Source: JAADHI01 sp964451325
GTDB lineage: Bacteria > Nitrospirota > Nitrospiria > SBBL01 > JAADHI01
Assembly (NCBI GenBank): GCA_964451325.1
Contig: CAYVHO010000003.1
Span: 1 to 64,000 of the forward strand
Direction: 5' to 3'
DNA: 64,000 bases
Of the stretch, positions 23,550 to 32,863 are shown piece by piece. Every line of letters begins with the position of its first letter. The first letter of the stretch is position 1. Position numbers and translations under genes: made by a program. Under the pieces are notes generated by a model. It did no database searches, was not told where the DNA came from, and was given only the letters and a program-made list of their open reading frames with translations.

Positions 23550-26003
23550 TTAAAATGCACCCGATTCTTGATCAAATCTAAAAAAATCTGTTGGAGAGGA
23601 AAGGGTTTTTTCTTCGTATTTAGGCTCGGTGCCTCTCACAAAAATTTCCATCTCACCCCGCTCCCCTTCTTCGGCCAAATACCCTGTGGTCGGGTTGATT
23701 TTAGCATAAACAATCTCATCTGGAATAGAAAAGGGAACGACAGGCAGACGCGCCAGCGCCTCATCCATAAACGAAACCCAAATGGGTAAGGCTGTGCGTC
23801 CACCCGACTCATTGCGACCCAAGGAACGGTTGTCATCAAAACCCACCCAAACCCCCGCAGCCATATTCGGCGTATACCCAACAAACCAGGCATCGGTATA
23901 TTCGTTGGTCGTCCCGGTTTTTCCCGCAACAGGACGACCCAGAACACGGGCGCGTTTTGCTGTGCCTCTTTGTACCACATCTTCCATAATATTTGTAACG
24001 ACGTAGGCCGTTTCTTTCGAGAGGACCCGTTTGGGTGCAAGATCTCGCGATTCCAAAACACGTCCATGTTGATCCGTCACGGATAGAACAATCGTCGGCT
24101 CCACACGAATTCCTGCATTGGCATACACACCAAAAGCAGAGGTCAATTCCAAAAGGCTCAAACCCGATGAACCCAGGGCCAAAGACAAATCGCGTGTCAA
24201 GGGGCTTTTGATTCCGATACGCTTTGCATAAGACACAACATTTTTGATGCCAATCTGTCTTAGCAATTTAACTGTGGCCAGATTTCGGGAATGGGTCAAG
24301 GCGTCACGCAGCGTCGTTGGGCCATAAAACTTTTTTTCATAATTTTCCGGCTTCCAGACTTTGTGGGTTTCATTGTCTGTGAAAATAACAGGGTTGTCGA
24401 TCAGGATACTGGCAGGCGTGAAACCACGTTCAATGGCCGTCCCGTAAATGATGGGCTTGAAAACGGAACCGGGCTGTCTTTTCGCGGAGATGGCACGATT
24501 GTATTCACTGCGTTTAAAATCATAGCCTCCCACCATCGCGCTGACCGTCCCCGTCGCAGGATCCAAAGCAATGAAACCTCCTTCCACTGCGGGTTCTTGC
24601 TCAAGGCTAAACAAGGTGTCATTTTCACTCAGCGTCCCCGAAAAGGCAGTGACCGCACGTGTCTGAACCTGCTGATTTTCTGGATGACCGATTTGTTTTA
24701 CGCGCACGAGCACAATGTCATCTGGTTTTAGTATGTCTCCGGGTTTTGGATTCTCAATCAAAAGCCGGTCTTTCCGAACATCAGGCCCTTTCAGTTTTCG
24801 GGCTGCCCAAAGCATATCCTCCAATAAAATCTTTCCAATGAAACCTTTTGCATCCACCAGGGCATAAGAATCTGTACCGGATAGTACCCGCGCTTCTAAA
24901 AATTCACCCCACTTTAGAAACTCACCTTCTGCCTTTTGAGAGGTGTGAACGGCATCTCCACTCACCTCGGGCTGATACAGACGGACCGGGCCACGATACC
25001 CCTGGCGTTTGTCCAGCTCTCTCAAACCCTCTCTCAGTGCACGTTCCGCCGTTTCCTGCATCTCTGTATTCAAGGTGGTGTAAACATTAAGGCCTCCCTT
25101 GTAAACAAGATCTGCACCATAACGCTCAATGAGGTATAGACGCACGTACTCCTTAAAATAGAGTCCCGAATCGTCTCCGGGGTTTAATTTTTGAAAGACA
25201 AGATCGTTTTCATAGGCCTCTCGATACCGATCTTCCGTAATGTAGCGCTCAACCAATAGACGTCTTAAGACAATACGCTGACGAAACTTCGCTTTTTCGG
25301 GAGCACGATAAGGAGAATAATTATTAGGTGCTTTTGGCAGGCCTGCGAGAAAGGCAGCCTCCTCCAAAGTAATTTCAGAGACATCCTTTCCAAAATAAGT
25401 ACGACTGGCCACTTGCACCCCATAAGCACCATGACCAAAATAGATCTGATTAAGATAGATTTCGAGAATCTGATCCTTTGAGAGCATTACCTCCATTTTG
25501 CGTGAAAGAATCAGCTCCTTGATTTTACGTTGGATGGTTCGTTCTGGTGTTAAAAAAAGGGAACGCGTGACCTGTTGCGTGATCGTGCTCGCACCTTGTC
25601 TGATTGCACCACTTTGCACATTTTTGATAAAAGCCCTCACGATTCGAATGGGATCGAAACCTTTATGCTCATAAAAACGTGCGTCTTCCACCGCCAGAAC
25701 GGACTGAATCAGGTGTTTGGGCATCCGTTCAAAGGGGACAAAAACCCTTTTTTCAATATAAAACTCCCCAATCACTTTGTTTTGATCTGAATAAACCCGT
25801 GTGGCCTGACTCGGAGCGTAACTTCCAGCAGCGCTGAGAGAGGGCAAACCCTGCGAAAAATAATAGAGCACGCCTCCAACACCTGTGAGACCCAGAAACA
25901 GGCAAATAAAACCAACAACAAGACCAATTTTCAGCCATCGCCAAGCGGGATTTTTTCTGTTTTTAACGGAAGCTTCTTTTCCCGAAAAATGTTTTATTTC
26001 CAA
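23550..26003 (-). CDS. mrcA: Penicillin-binding protein 1A (bifunctional)
   Basis: 817 residues. A short cytoplasmic tail and one membrane helix (about 25-48) are followed by a GT51 glycosyltransferase with catalytic E106 in LAVEDARFYEHKGFD, then QGASTITQQ and RKIKELILSRKME. An OB-like inserted domain follows (about 300-430). The transpeptidase has the acylated serine in QPGSVFKPI (about 512), SRN in THSRNLATV, and KTGT in AGKTGTTNEYTDAWF. It polymerises and cross-links peptidoglycan. A TTGACA box lies upstream (complement of 26055-26060), but its -10 is poor. The size and the order of domains are those of class A PBP1A. Confidence 0.95.
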   Translation of the reverse strand: MEIKHFSGKEASVKNRKNPAWRWLKIGLVVGFICLFLGLTGVGGVLYYFSQGLPSLSAAGSYAPSQATRVYSDQNKVIGEFYIEKRVFVPFERMPKHLIQSVLAVEDARFYEHKGFDPIRIVRAFIKNVQSGAIRQGASTITQQVTRSLFLTPERTIQRKIKELILSRKMEVMLSKDQILEIYLNQIYFGHGAYGVQVASRTYFGKDVSEITLEEAAFLAGLPKAPNNYSPYRAPEKAKFRQRIVLRRLLVERYITEDRYREAYENDLVFQKLNPGDDSGLYFKEYVRLYLIERYGADLVYKGGLNVYTTLNTEMQETAERALREGLRELDKRQGYRGPVRLYQPEVSGDAVHTSQKAEGEFLKWGEFLEARVLSGTDSYALVDAKGFIGKILLEDMLWAARKLKGPDVRKDRLLIENPKPGDILKPDDIVLVRVKQIGHPENQQVQTRAVTAFSGTLSENDTLFSLEQEPAVEGGFIALDPATGTVSAMVGGYDFKRSEYNRAISAKRQPGSVFKPIIYGTAIERGFTPASILIDNPVIFTDNETHKVWKPENYEKKFYGPTTLRDALTHSRNLATVKLLRQIGIKNVVSYAKRIGIKSPLTRDLSLALGSSGLSLLELTSAFGVYANAGIRVEPTIVLSVTDQHGRVLESRDLAPKRVLSKETAYVVTNIMEDVVQRGTAKRARVLGRPVAGKTGTTNEYTDAWFVGYTPNMAAGVWVGFDDNRSLGRNESGGRTALPIWVSFMDEALARLPVVPFSIPDEIVYAKINPTTGYLAEEGERGEMEIFVRGTEPKYEEKTLSSPTDFFRFDQESGAF

Positions 26004-26140
26004 AAGGGATTCCTTAAAAAACCAAAGGATAGGCTAACGATAAACGATGGCCTCTGTCAATGCGGATAATGAGGCCAAGCCATCTCCTGTTATTGTTATT
26101 CATTCGAGACGGAAACAGCAAGGTGAGGAGGTATCTCTTA

Positions 26141-26191
26141 CTTAAAAAGGAGCCCAAGGCGCTGTACACTGCTAGCGCACAAACACCTTGG
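26141..26191 (-). terminator. Intrinsic terminator after the LolA-like gene
   Basis: Read on the minus strand, CCAAGG...GCGCT-loop-AGCGC-CTTGG forms a stem (26154-26191, with a 7-nt bulge on one side). It is followed by GCTCC and a short run of five T (26143-26147 as A on the plus strand). It would end transcription from the gene at 26260-27078, before mrcA. Confidence 0.5.
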
Positions 26192-26259
26192 AGGTTTTGT
26201 GTAAGAAGGCACAGGGTCGGAAGATGCTCAGGGAATGGGTCTTTTCATCAGGCGATTAT

Positions 26260-27078
26260 TTAACGCGGAGGCCCCTTCTCCAAGACACGCGCAGCAAAGA
26301 TAGAATCTCTCAAACCTGTATCATTCCTGATTTCAGTAATTTCAAAAATGGTTTTATGTTTTGACTGAACATTTTGTATTTCAGAACGTGTCCAAACAAG
26401 CACATTCCCAATCTTTTCCCAAAAAATGGTCTGCAGCTTCAAGCCTTTCATGTTGCGATCATAAAACTCGACTTTACGTGGGACCCAGTCTTTTTTGGAA
26501 ATAAAATACCGTTTTTTCCCATAGGGACTATCTGCTTCCCTGGGAATACTGTCAACAACATAAGAAGGTTCACTACAGCCCTTGCAGAGCCCATCAAAAA
26601 CGAGCTTATGATCATCCTCATCCAGACGGCGCGCCCCCATATCCGAGAAAGTAAGATCCGAACCCATAAAAGAGTCATTTTGGTCTCGCGTCGTCATTCT
26701 CCGAACACTTCGCAGGCTAGGTAAATAAAGCCATAGGTCATCTGGTTTTCCTTTTATGGAATAATCCCAGATTAAAAATCCTGTGCCTTTCTGATCTGGA
26801 GGGAATTCCGTATAAAAGACACTTTTATTATCCAGTCCATCTTTTCCATTCATGTGTTTATGAAAACGTAAAGTTTCAATCCTCCGCTTATTCCCTTGTG
26901 CATCAATCAAAATCATCGTGACAATGGAGGTTTGATCCATGGTCATGTTTGCGTGCTCAACACGCTCCATGATCTGAACCCCTGTGAGCTTTTCTTCCTG
27001 CGCAAGCGCAGTGTTTCCAAGCCCAAGGAGCAAAACCACCCCTACAAAAAAGAACCGAAGATCTCTATGTTTAATCAT
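26260..27078 (-). CDS. LolA-fold outer-membrane lipoprotein-sorting-like protein
   Basis: About 272 residues, with a signal peptide (MIKHRDLRFFFVGVVLLLGL..ALAQE). ATG 27078 is preferred because it gives a standard signal; 27096 is possible. The mature part matches the family of outer-membrane lipoprotein-sorting proteins with a LolA-like fold: GVQIMERVEHANM, then KGTGFLIWDYSIKGKPDDLW, LPSLRSVRRMTTRDQNDSFM and GSDLTFSDMG. Members are often encoded with RND-type exporters, but no exporter is nearby. Its ligand is probably lipid. It stands alone between ilvE and mrcA, with its own terminator. Confidence 0.8.
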   Translation of the reverse strand: MIKHRDLRFFFVGVVLLLGLGNTALAQEEKLTGVQIMERVEHANMTMDQTSIVTMILIDAQGNKRRIETLRFHKHMNGKDGLDNKSVFYTEFPPDQKGTGFLIWDYSIKGKPDDLWLYLPSLRSVRRMTTRDQNDSFMGSDLTFSDMGARRLDEDDHKLVFDGLCKGCSEPSYVVDSIPREADSPYGKKRYFISKKDWVPRKVEFYDRNMKGLKLQTIFWEKIGNVLVWTRSEIQNVQSKHKTIFEITEIRNDTGLRDSIFAARVLEKGPPR

Positions 27079-27214
27079 TGAGAAACCCACTCCCATCTAT
27101 AGATTTTTAAGAAGCATACAAAAAAATGACGCCATAATAAACGCCCCTCTGTGTCACCTTTTTAGTATATTAAATTGCCGGGCAAAGCGCAAGGCAAGGA
27201 CTTAGCCCCGACCT

Positions 27215-28132
27215 TTAAATAAAGCTCAACCAACCGTATTGATCTTCAGTTTTATTTCTAACGATGTCAAAAAAGGATTGCTGCAATTGTTGGGTGATCG
27301 GGCCGGGAATACCCGCTCCGATGATGCGACTGTCGACTTCTCGAATGGGGGTCACTTCGGCGGCCGTGCCCGTGAAAAAGGCTTCGTCTGCAACATAGAG
27401 ATCATCCCGTGTAAAACGCGCTTCGACAACAGAAATCTGTTGTGCTTGCGCCAACTGAATGATGGTATTACGTGTGATGCCATCCAAAATAGAGGACGTC
27501 AATGGGGTTGTTTTCAAGACACCATTTTTTACAATAAATATATTCTCACCCGGTCCTTCAGCCACAAAACCTTCGGTATCGAGTAAGATTGCTTCGTCAA
27601 AACCCGCCGCTTTTGCTTCTCGTTTTGCAAATTGAGAATTGGTGTAATTTCCGGTAATTTTGGCCCGCGTTAAACTAATGTTTACATGATGCCGTGTAAA
27701 AGAAGAAATCGCCGTACGAATCCCCTTTTTAAGACCTTCTTCCCCAAGATAAGTCCCCCAGGGCCAAACAGCAATGGAAAGATTGATCGGGGCCTCTTTT
27801 GCGTAAAGGCCCATCTCCCCGTAACCAATATACGCCAGCGGCCGGATGTATCCTTCATCCAGCTTATTGACACGCACCGTTTCAATAATCGCATCCCTCA
27901 CCTCTTTTTGAGAAAAAGGGATGTGCATTTGAACGATTTTTGCAGAATCAAAGAGACGTGTGACGTGTTCCGACAATCGGAAGATCGCTGTTTTTGATTG
28001 ACCTTTATAACAACGAATCCCCTCGAAGACACCCAAACCATAATGCAGAGAGTGCGTCAAGACGTGGACGGTCGCCTCTTGCCAGGGAACCAACTTCCCG
28101 TCCATCCAAATAAAAGGCGTCTCTTGGATCAC
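27215..28132 (-). CDS. ilvE: Branched-chain amino acid aminotransferase
   Basis: 305 residues, a fold-type IV PLP enzyme. Seen are IWMDGKLVPWQEATVHVLTHSLHYGLGVFEGIR (active-site shape), RLSEHVTRLFDSAKI, the PLP lysine in ARAKITGNYTNSQFAKREA, GFVAEGPGENIFIVK and TSSILDGITRNTIIQLA. FTGTAAEVTPI supplies the phosphate-contact threonine. It carries out the last step of leucine, isoleucine and valine synthesis. It starts 9 nt after the upstream XRE/histone-tail gene ends and is probably cotranscribed with it. Confidence 0.95.
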   Translation of the reverse strand: MIQETPFIWMDGKLVPWQEATVHVLTHSLHYGLGVFEGIRCYKGQSKTAIFRLSEHVTRLFDSAKIVQMHIPFSQKEVRDAIIETVRVNKLDEGYIRPLAYIGYGEMGLYAKEAPINLSIAVWPWGTYLGEEGLKKGIRTAISSFTRHHVNISLTRAKITGNYTNSQFAKREAKAAGFDEAILLDTEGFVAEGPGENIFIVKNGVLKTTPLTSSILDGITRNTIIQLAQAQQISVVEARFTRDDLYVADEAFFTGTAAEVTPIREVDSRIIGAGIPGPITQQLQQSFFDIVRNKTEDQYGWLSFI

Positions 28133-28141
28133 ACTGCGACC

Positions 28142-28735
28142 TTACCTTTTTGCACGAACTCTTTTCTTTCCGCCTGACTTCGCAATGGGTTTTTCAATGG
28201 CGACGGCCTTTGTTTTTGGCTTTGTTTTGGCTTTGACTTTGACCTTTGTTTTGACCTTTGTTTTTATTTTGGCCTTGGGTTTTGCACCCATTTTTTTTGC
28301 CGGTTTCACAGCAACCTTCGCCTTAGTGCTTTTTTTGGGTTTCACCATTGCTTTCGGCTTTGCTTTGACTTTGCTCTTGGGTCTTTTAACCGCCTTGGGT
28401 TTTGTCTTTGCTTTCGCCGCAGCCTTCGGTTTTGTTTTGGCTTTCACCGTAGACTTCACCGCAATGGACGCCTTTTTTGCAGCTTTCATAATCTGCTGCG
28501 AAAGTGCTGTCCCTCTTGCGCCACCCCGTTTCCCGGTCAGCAACCAATCGGTCGTAACACGACCAATTTCCGCAATACGGACGAGGAGGTCTGGAGATGG
28601 AATCCGCCCCCGCTCATATCGACTGATGTAGTTCTGTTTTTTAACGCCGAGCACATTGGCAAATTCAGTTTGTGTTTGTTTGCCTCTGACGGCTCGGATT
28701 CTTTCACCGACTTTCTCTGGAGAAACGTTTTCCAT
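28142..28735 (-). CDS. XRE-family DNA-binding protein with histone-H1-like Lys/Ala/Pro tail
   Basis: 197 residues. Residues 8-66 form an XRE helix-turn-helix (GERIRAVRGKQTQTEFANVL, then a recognition helix KQNYISRYERGRIPSPDLLVRIAEI). Residues 85-197 are a very basic low-complexity tail made almost entirely of Lys, Ala, Pro, Val and Thr, with repeating KxKPKA and KVKxKxK units, resembling bacterial histone-H1-like proteins (AlgP/Hc1 type). The tail probably binds DNA without sequence preference, so the protein may combine a specific operator with nucleoid coating. It is followed by ilvE. A palindrome 88 bp upstream is a candidate self-operator. It is not assigned to a named family. Confidence 0.8.
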   Translation of the reverse strand: MENVSPEKVGERIRAVRGKQTQTEFANVLGVKKQNYISRYERGRIPSPDLLVRIAEIGRVTTDWLLTGKRGGARGTALSQQIMKAAKKASIAVKSTVKAKTKPKAAAKAKTKPKAVKRPKSKVKAKPKAMVKPKKSTKAKVAVKPAKKMGAKPKAKIKTKVKTKVKVKAKTKPKTKAVAIEKPIAKSGGKKRVRAKR

Positions 28736-28823
28736 TTCGAGTCCCTTCCTTCTTGGTTCAAGTGCTTAGAGTTCTCCTCAGCACGTCTGTTGAATGACTG
28801 AGTAGTGCCTATTCTGTCTATAT

Positions 28824-28843
28824 CACTACAGTATAGTTTAGTG
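28824..28843 (-). promoter_or_regulatory. Palindrome over a probable promoter of the XRE/H1-tail gene
   Basis: CACTA-N10-TAGTG (28824-28843) overlaps a minus-strand -10-like TATACT, with TTGTGT 17 bp further upstream as a weak -35. The position suits autoregulation by the XRE protein encoded downstream. The dyad is short and this is only a candidate. The remaining sequence to 28992 holds no gene. Confidence 0.35.
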
Positions 28844-28992
28844 TCTAAAAAAACACAAGGAAAGGTGAGTCATTACTCATAACGACATGAATCTTATATG
28901 TTTTTAAGAAGAACAGCCTCACCGCTATGGTCTATCCTAGAGAGTCAAATTTTTGTCGCATAGACCAATGAACATCAGAACACTTCAGAGAT

Positions 28993-29724
28993 CTATGACG
29001 AAAAAAAATCTCGTTTTTTTTGCCCAAAACCCTTGAATGGGCTTTTTTTCTGCTCGGTAAAATGAGTCAAATCTTTATTTTTTCCAACAAGCATCAGGAT
29101 ATCTCCCTTTTCCAGTAAGTAGTCTGAGGGAGGATCAAAAATAAACTGCTCTTTTTCTTTTCCCCAATTAAATGCCCCGGAAGCCCCCACTATTTTTTTG
29201 ATTGCAAATGTATTGAGCGAAGAAATTTTGAGGGTATCCAGAGTTGCCCCGATCAGGGATTCCGAGACTTCCCATTGCACAAGGGAGTGCGTGGCCGAAA
29301 GCTCAATGTAGTCTAAAATAGCATTGCCAGAACAGGCCTTGCCCAGACGTCGCCCCATCTCTTGCTCAACAAAAACAACGCGTGTGGCCCCGACCAACTC
29401 CAAGATACGTTTTTCCCGCTCGGTATAAGCCCGAACGATAATTTCCTTAAGCCCCAACTCTTTTAAGATCACCGTGGTGATCACACTGGCTTCCAGGTTT
29501 TCACCAATGGCGATAATGGCGGTATCAACACCATCCGCACCAACAGATTTTAGTGCGTCAAAATCGGTTCCGTCCAATTGCACCGCGTGGGAAACACGCT
29601 CCTTAATCTCTTCCACCTTGTCTGCACGTTCATCAACCGCAATGACTTCTCCTCCTTCTGCATAGAGGGTTTCAGCCAGCGACATGCCAAAACGGCCTAG
29701 ACCAATTACAACAAATCGTTTCAT
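28993..29724 (-). CDS. trkA: RCK-domain K+ uptake regulator (TrkA/KtrA type)
   Basis: 243 residues. The N-terminal RCK Rossmann domain (FVVIGLGRFGMSLAETLYAEGGEVIAVDE) binds NAD/ATP. The acidic end of the second strand (VDER) and the AIGENLEASVITTVILKELG block are conserved. A C-terminal TrkA_C domain follows (about 140-225; LIGATLDTLKISSLN..., SDYLLEKGDILMLVGKN). It forms the cytosolic gating ring on the KtrB/TrkH channel encoded 54 nt upstream. Single-RCK length (about 220-240) fits KtrA rather than the two-domain E. coli TrkA. Confidence 0.92.
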   Translation of the reverse strand: MKRFVVIGLGRFGMSLAETLYAEGGEVIAVDERADKVEEIKERVSHAVQLDGTDFDALKSVGADGVDTAIIAIGENLEASVITTVILKELGLKEIIVRAYTEREKRILELVGATRVVFVEQEMGRRLGKACSGNAILDYIELSATHSLVQWEVSESLIGATLDTLKISSLNTFAIKKIVGASGAFNWGKEKEQFIFDPPSDYLLEKGDILMLVGKNKDLTHFTEQKKSPFKGFGQKKRDFFSS

Positions 29725-29778
29725 TCTATTCCCCCAAAAGCCGAATATGCCACACAGATAAACATGCTTGGATGGTGA

Positions 29779-31548
29779 TTATCCAATAATGACCCTTTCT
29801 TGCGGATAGGTATACTTCCCCTTCATCACCCGCTCCGCAATACTAAACGCAAGTGTCAGTGAACCGATGCGTCCTATAAACATGGTGGCAATAATAATCA
29901 GTTTTCCGATTGGACTCAATTCAGAAGTAATGCCCGTTGAAAGCCCAACGGTATTAAACGCTGAGACCGACTCAAACACAATCGCCTTAAAATCCCCCTC
30001 TTCGATAAATAAGAGCAGCAACAAAAACATGGCCAACAAGGCCGACGAAGAAAATGCAATCGAAAGGGATTTTCTAACTGCCAGGGGAGAAAAACTTCGC
30101 CTAAAAAGAGACACCTGCTCACGCTGATTTAACATGGCTTTCAGGGTCGCCAACATCACACCAAAGGTGGTTGTTTTAATGCCCCCAGCGGTGGATGCGG
30201 GAGAACCTCCAATCCACATAAGCAAAATCAAGAGGAAGAGCGTTGCGTCAGAAAAATCGCCCACATTCAAGGTATTAAAACCCGCCGTGCGCGCAGTCAC
30301 CGAGTGAAAAAAGGCAGCGAACCATTTGTCAAACCAGGAAAGCCCTGCAAGCGTCCCCTGAAACTCAAGAATATAAATCCCCAAGGTCCCGACGGCGAGT
30401 AAGCCGCCGGAGATAGAAAGCACCATTTTGGAGTGAAATGAGAGCCGCCAGGCCGCGCGCCCCTTTCTTCTCATCGGATAACTGAGCAGATTACTGATCA
30501 CCGGGAAACCGATGCCTCCAAGGATAACCAAGAAGGCAATGACCCCATTCATCGGAATGTTCCCCAAAAACCCTTCAAGATTGGTGGAAAAGAGCGAAAA
30601 GCCCGCATTACAAAAAGCAGAAACCGAATGAAAAATCGCCGTAAAAATGGGCTGATTTGTGTCTTTGGGTAAAAAAAAGTAAATCAGGAAAGCCCCCAGC
30701 ACTTCAATCACCAGTGTAAGCAGAAAGATCAGCCGGATCTCCTTTCGTACTGTTCCGACAGATTCGGTCTCAAGCACCCCCTGTAAGGCTACGGCATCCT
30801 GGAGTTTAATCCTTTTATTGGACACCAGAGAAAAAAGCACCCCAAATGTCATGATGCCCAGACCTCCCGTTTGAATCAAAAAAAGGATGACCCAGATTCC
30901 GCCCGGTCGATAAAATTCAGAAATCGGCCCCAGGGTGAGTCCCGTCACCGTCGTAGCTGAGGTTGCGGTAAAGAGGGCATCAATAATCACAATTTTGGAA
31001 GGATCTATCACCATCTGCGGAAGAGAGAGCAGCATGGTCCCGACTAAAATCACCAGGAGAAAGCCCATCGTCATGGTCTGTGCGGGTCTCAGATGCAGCC
31101 CTCCCAGAAACCGCGCAATAATATTTAGACGAAGCCCATAAATTGCAAACGCTGCCATAAAAAAAATCATGCTATAAGAGCGGTAGGGATTGATTAAAAA
31201 ATCAAAGGGTTCGCCCCACATCGAAAACAAGATCACAACTTTCTCGACATAAAAAAGCAGACAAACCCCAAAAAGAGCGATGGGAATCAATTTCTTTTGC
31301 CAGGAAAGACGACGAAAACGCAGATGGAGTAGTTTTTCTTCGAAGGCAAGCTTGACCAGCACCCCGGCCTGAAAGATGAGTGCGATGCTACGCGCAAGCA
31401 TCGGGAACCAAATTGAAAAATCGAGTACGAGACAAAAAAGAAGGACGCCAGGCATCGAAAAATATTTCACCCCACGCACCTGAGTCGTAAGTGCTTGGAA
31501 GGTCTGGCTTATTTTGTCACGAATGGCTTTAAAAACAGTGAGTTCCAC
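29779..31548 (-). CDS. ktrB: K+ transporter subunit (KtrB/TrkH family)
   Basis: 589 residues. The core (about 150-589) has the four pore repeats, each with its selectivity-filter glycine: SATTVTGLT, FCNAGFSLF, TARTAGFNTL and NTVGLSTGI. The N-terminal 140 residues add extra hydrophobic segments not found in the shortest KtrB proteins. The membrane channel passes K+ (often Na+-coupled) under control of the RCK ring encoded next. GSPASTAGGIKTTTFGVM before the last repeat is a typical hinge region. A strong hairpin separates it from sat, so it may have its own promoter or be partly uncoupled from the sulfur genes. Confidence 0.93.
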   Translation of the reverse strand: MELTVFKAIRDKISQTFQALTTQVRGVKYFSMPGVLLFCLVLDFSIWFPMLARSIALIFQAGVLVKLAFEEKLLHLRFRRLSWQKKLIPIALFGVCLLFYVEKVVILFSMWGEPFDFLINPYRSYSMIFFMAAFAIYGLRLNIIARFLGGLHLRPAQTMTMGFLLVILVGTMLLSLPQMVIDPSKIVIIDALFTATSATTVTGLTLGPISEFYRPGGIWVILFLIQTGGLGIMTFGVLFSLVSNKRIKLQDAVALQGVLETESVGTVRKEIRLIFLLTLVIEVLGAFLIYFFLPKDTNQPIFTAIFHSVSAFCNAGFSLFSTNLEGFLGNIPMNGVIAFLVILGGIGFPVISNLLSYPMRRKGRAAWRLSFHSKMVLSISGGLLAVGTLGIYILEFQGTLAGLSWFDKWFAAFFHSVTARTAGFNTLNVGDFSDATLFLLILLMWIGGSPASTAGGIKTTTFGVMLATLKAMLNQREQVSLFRRSFSPLAVRKSLSIAFSSSALLAMFLLLLLFIEEGDFKAIVFESVSAFNTVGLSTGITSELSPIGKLIIIATMFIGRIGSLTLAFSIAERVMKGKYTYPQERVIIG

Positions 31549-31571
31549 AAATTCGCCCCGCTTGTTTGTGC

Positions 31572-31611
31572 ATAAGACAGGGATTCAAAATAGAATGAAT
31601 CCCTGTCTTAT
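31572..31611. other. Perfect 16-bp hairpin between sat and ktrB
   Basis: ATAAGACAGGGATTCA (31572-31587) and TGAATCCCTGTCTTAT (31596-31611) pair without mismatch around an 8-nt loop. It lies 30 nt beyond the sat stop on the minus strand. There is no T-run after it in that direction, so it is not a classical intrinsic terminator; an RNA-stabilising or factor-dependent attenuator role is possible. Confidence 0.6.
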
Positions 31612-31641
31612 CTCGAAAAATTCGAGGGAGTACAAGCTTTT

Positions 31642-32796
31642 TTATTTCGTCATGGCTTCAATTAAGATCTTGGCCACTTCCGGGCGACTGAATTCTGGCG
31701 GCGGTTTGATGCCCTGGCTGAGCATTTCCCGAACCTTCGTCCCGGAAAGGGCGATCCGCTGACTAGCATCATGCGAACAGGTTTTTGCCGAGGCCATGCC
31801 GATACAACGTTTGCAATAAAATGAATGATCAAAAAAAAGCGTTTGAATGCCAAGCGCGTCCGGATCAAATTCTTTAAAAATATTTTGCGCATCGTAGGTC
31901 CCGTAAAAATCGCCGACCCCCGCATGATCACGCCCGACAATAAAATGCGTTACCCCATAATTTTTTCGGCAAATGGCGTGAAAAATGGCCTCTTTCGGAC
32001 CACCATAACGCATGGCTGCTGGAAAAACCGACAGCATGGTACGATCTTTGGGATAATAATTTTCAAGCAGAACTTTGTAACAATCCATACGGACATCTGC
32101 CGGGATATCCCCTTTTTTTGTCGCACCCACAATCGGGTGCAGCAGCAGACCATCCGTAATTTCCATTGCACATTTTTGAATATATTCATGGGCGCGATGC
32201 ACAGGGTTTCGTGTCTGAAACGCCACAATACGATCCCAGCCTTTTTCTAAAAAGGCTGAGCGAGTCTGCGCGGGTGTCAATCGATGCTCGGGAAAATCTT
32301 GTGCCGCAGGCGGTCTCAGCATATCGATTTTTCCACCCAGGAGCACATCCCCTTGTGAATGTGTATAAGCAACACCAGGATGACGCGCATCGTTTGTGCC
32401 GTAAGCTGCAAGCGCTTCTTTTTCTTTGTCGAAAGAAAATTTTTCCTCAAGTTGTAAAATCGCCAGGACAAGACCACGCTCATCTTGTAGCGCAATCTCT
32501 GAGCCTTCATTAAAAGAAGCCACTTCCGCTGAAGTCCTGGACAAGGTAATGGGAAGACTCCAAGGCAATCCATTCGCCAGGTGCATCGATTTCAGCACAC
32601 TTTCATAATCTGCACGCCCCATAAAACCTTCAAGTGGTGAAAAAACACCCGTCGCAATCAGCTCCAGATCTGAAATCTCACGCGCTGACAATTGAATGGT
32701 TTTAAGCGAAGCGGTCTTCGATTCTAAGTCACCTCGCAACTCTGCCGCGACAAAACGATTAATTAACTGACCGCCATGCGGAATCGAAATACTCAT
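31642..32796 (-). CDS. sat: ATP sulfurylase
   Basis: 384 residues, the homo-oligomeric Sat type rather than CysND. It makes adenosine 5'-phosphosulfate (APS) from sulfate and ATP. The PUA-like N-domain contains SAREISDLELIATGVFSPLEGFM. The catalytic site includes FQTRNPVHRAHEYIQK (QTRN and HRAH ATP-binding motifs), VGATKKGDI and VGRDHAGVGDFYGTYDAQ. A zinc-like cluster CKRCIGMASAKTC..D near the C-terminus is usual in this type. It is downstream of aprB and aprA, so APS goes directly to the reductase encoded with it. Confidence 0.96.
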   Translation of the reverse strand: MSISIPHGGQLINRFVAAELRGDLESKTASLKTIQLSAREISDLELIATGVFSPLEGFMGRADYESVLKSMHLANGLPWSLPITLSRTSAEVASFNEGSEIALQDERGLVLAILQLEEKFSFDKEKEALAAYGTNDARHPGVAYTHSQGDVLLGGKIDMLRPPAAQDFPEHRLTPAQTRSAFLEKGWDRIVAFQTRNPVHRAHEYIQKCAMEITDGLLLHPIVGATKKGDIPADVRMDCYKVLLENYYPKDRTMLSVFPAAMRYGGPKEAIFHAICRKNYGVTHFIVGRDHAGVGDFYGTYDAQNIFKEFDPDALGIQTLFFDHSFYCKRCIGMASAKTCSHDASQRIALSGTKVREMLSQGIKPPPEFSRPEVAKILIEAMTK

Positions 32797-32863
32797 AAGG
32801 CTCTCCTTCAGGGCATCATGCTATAAATGATCTGTTTTTTTCTTATTTCAAGTCGAAAAATAT

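Noticed and set aside
28185..28631. Plus-strand hydrophobic frame of 148 residues
   Set aside because: It is the antisense of the Lys/Ala repeat tail; Lys codons read backwards give Phe/Leu-rich sequence, which imitates a membrane protein.
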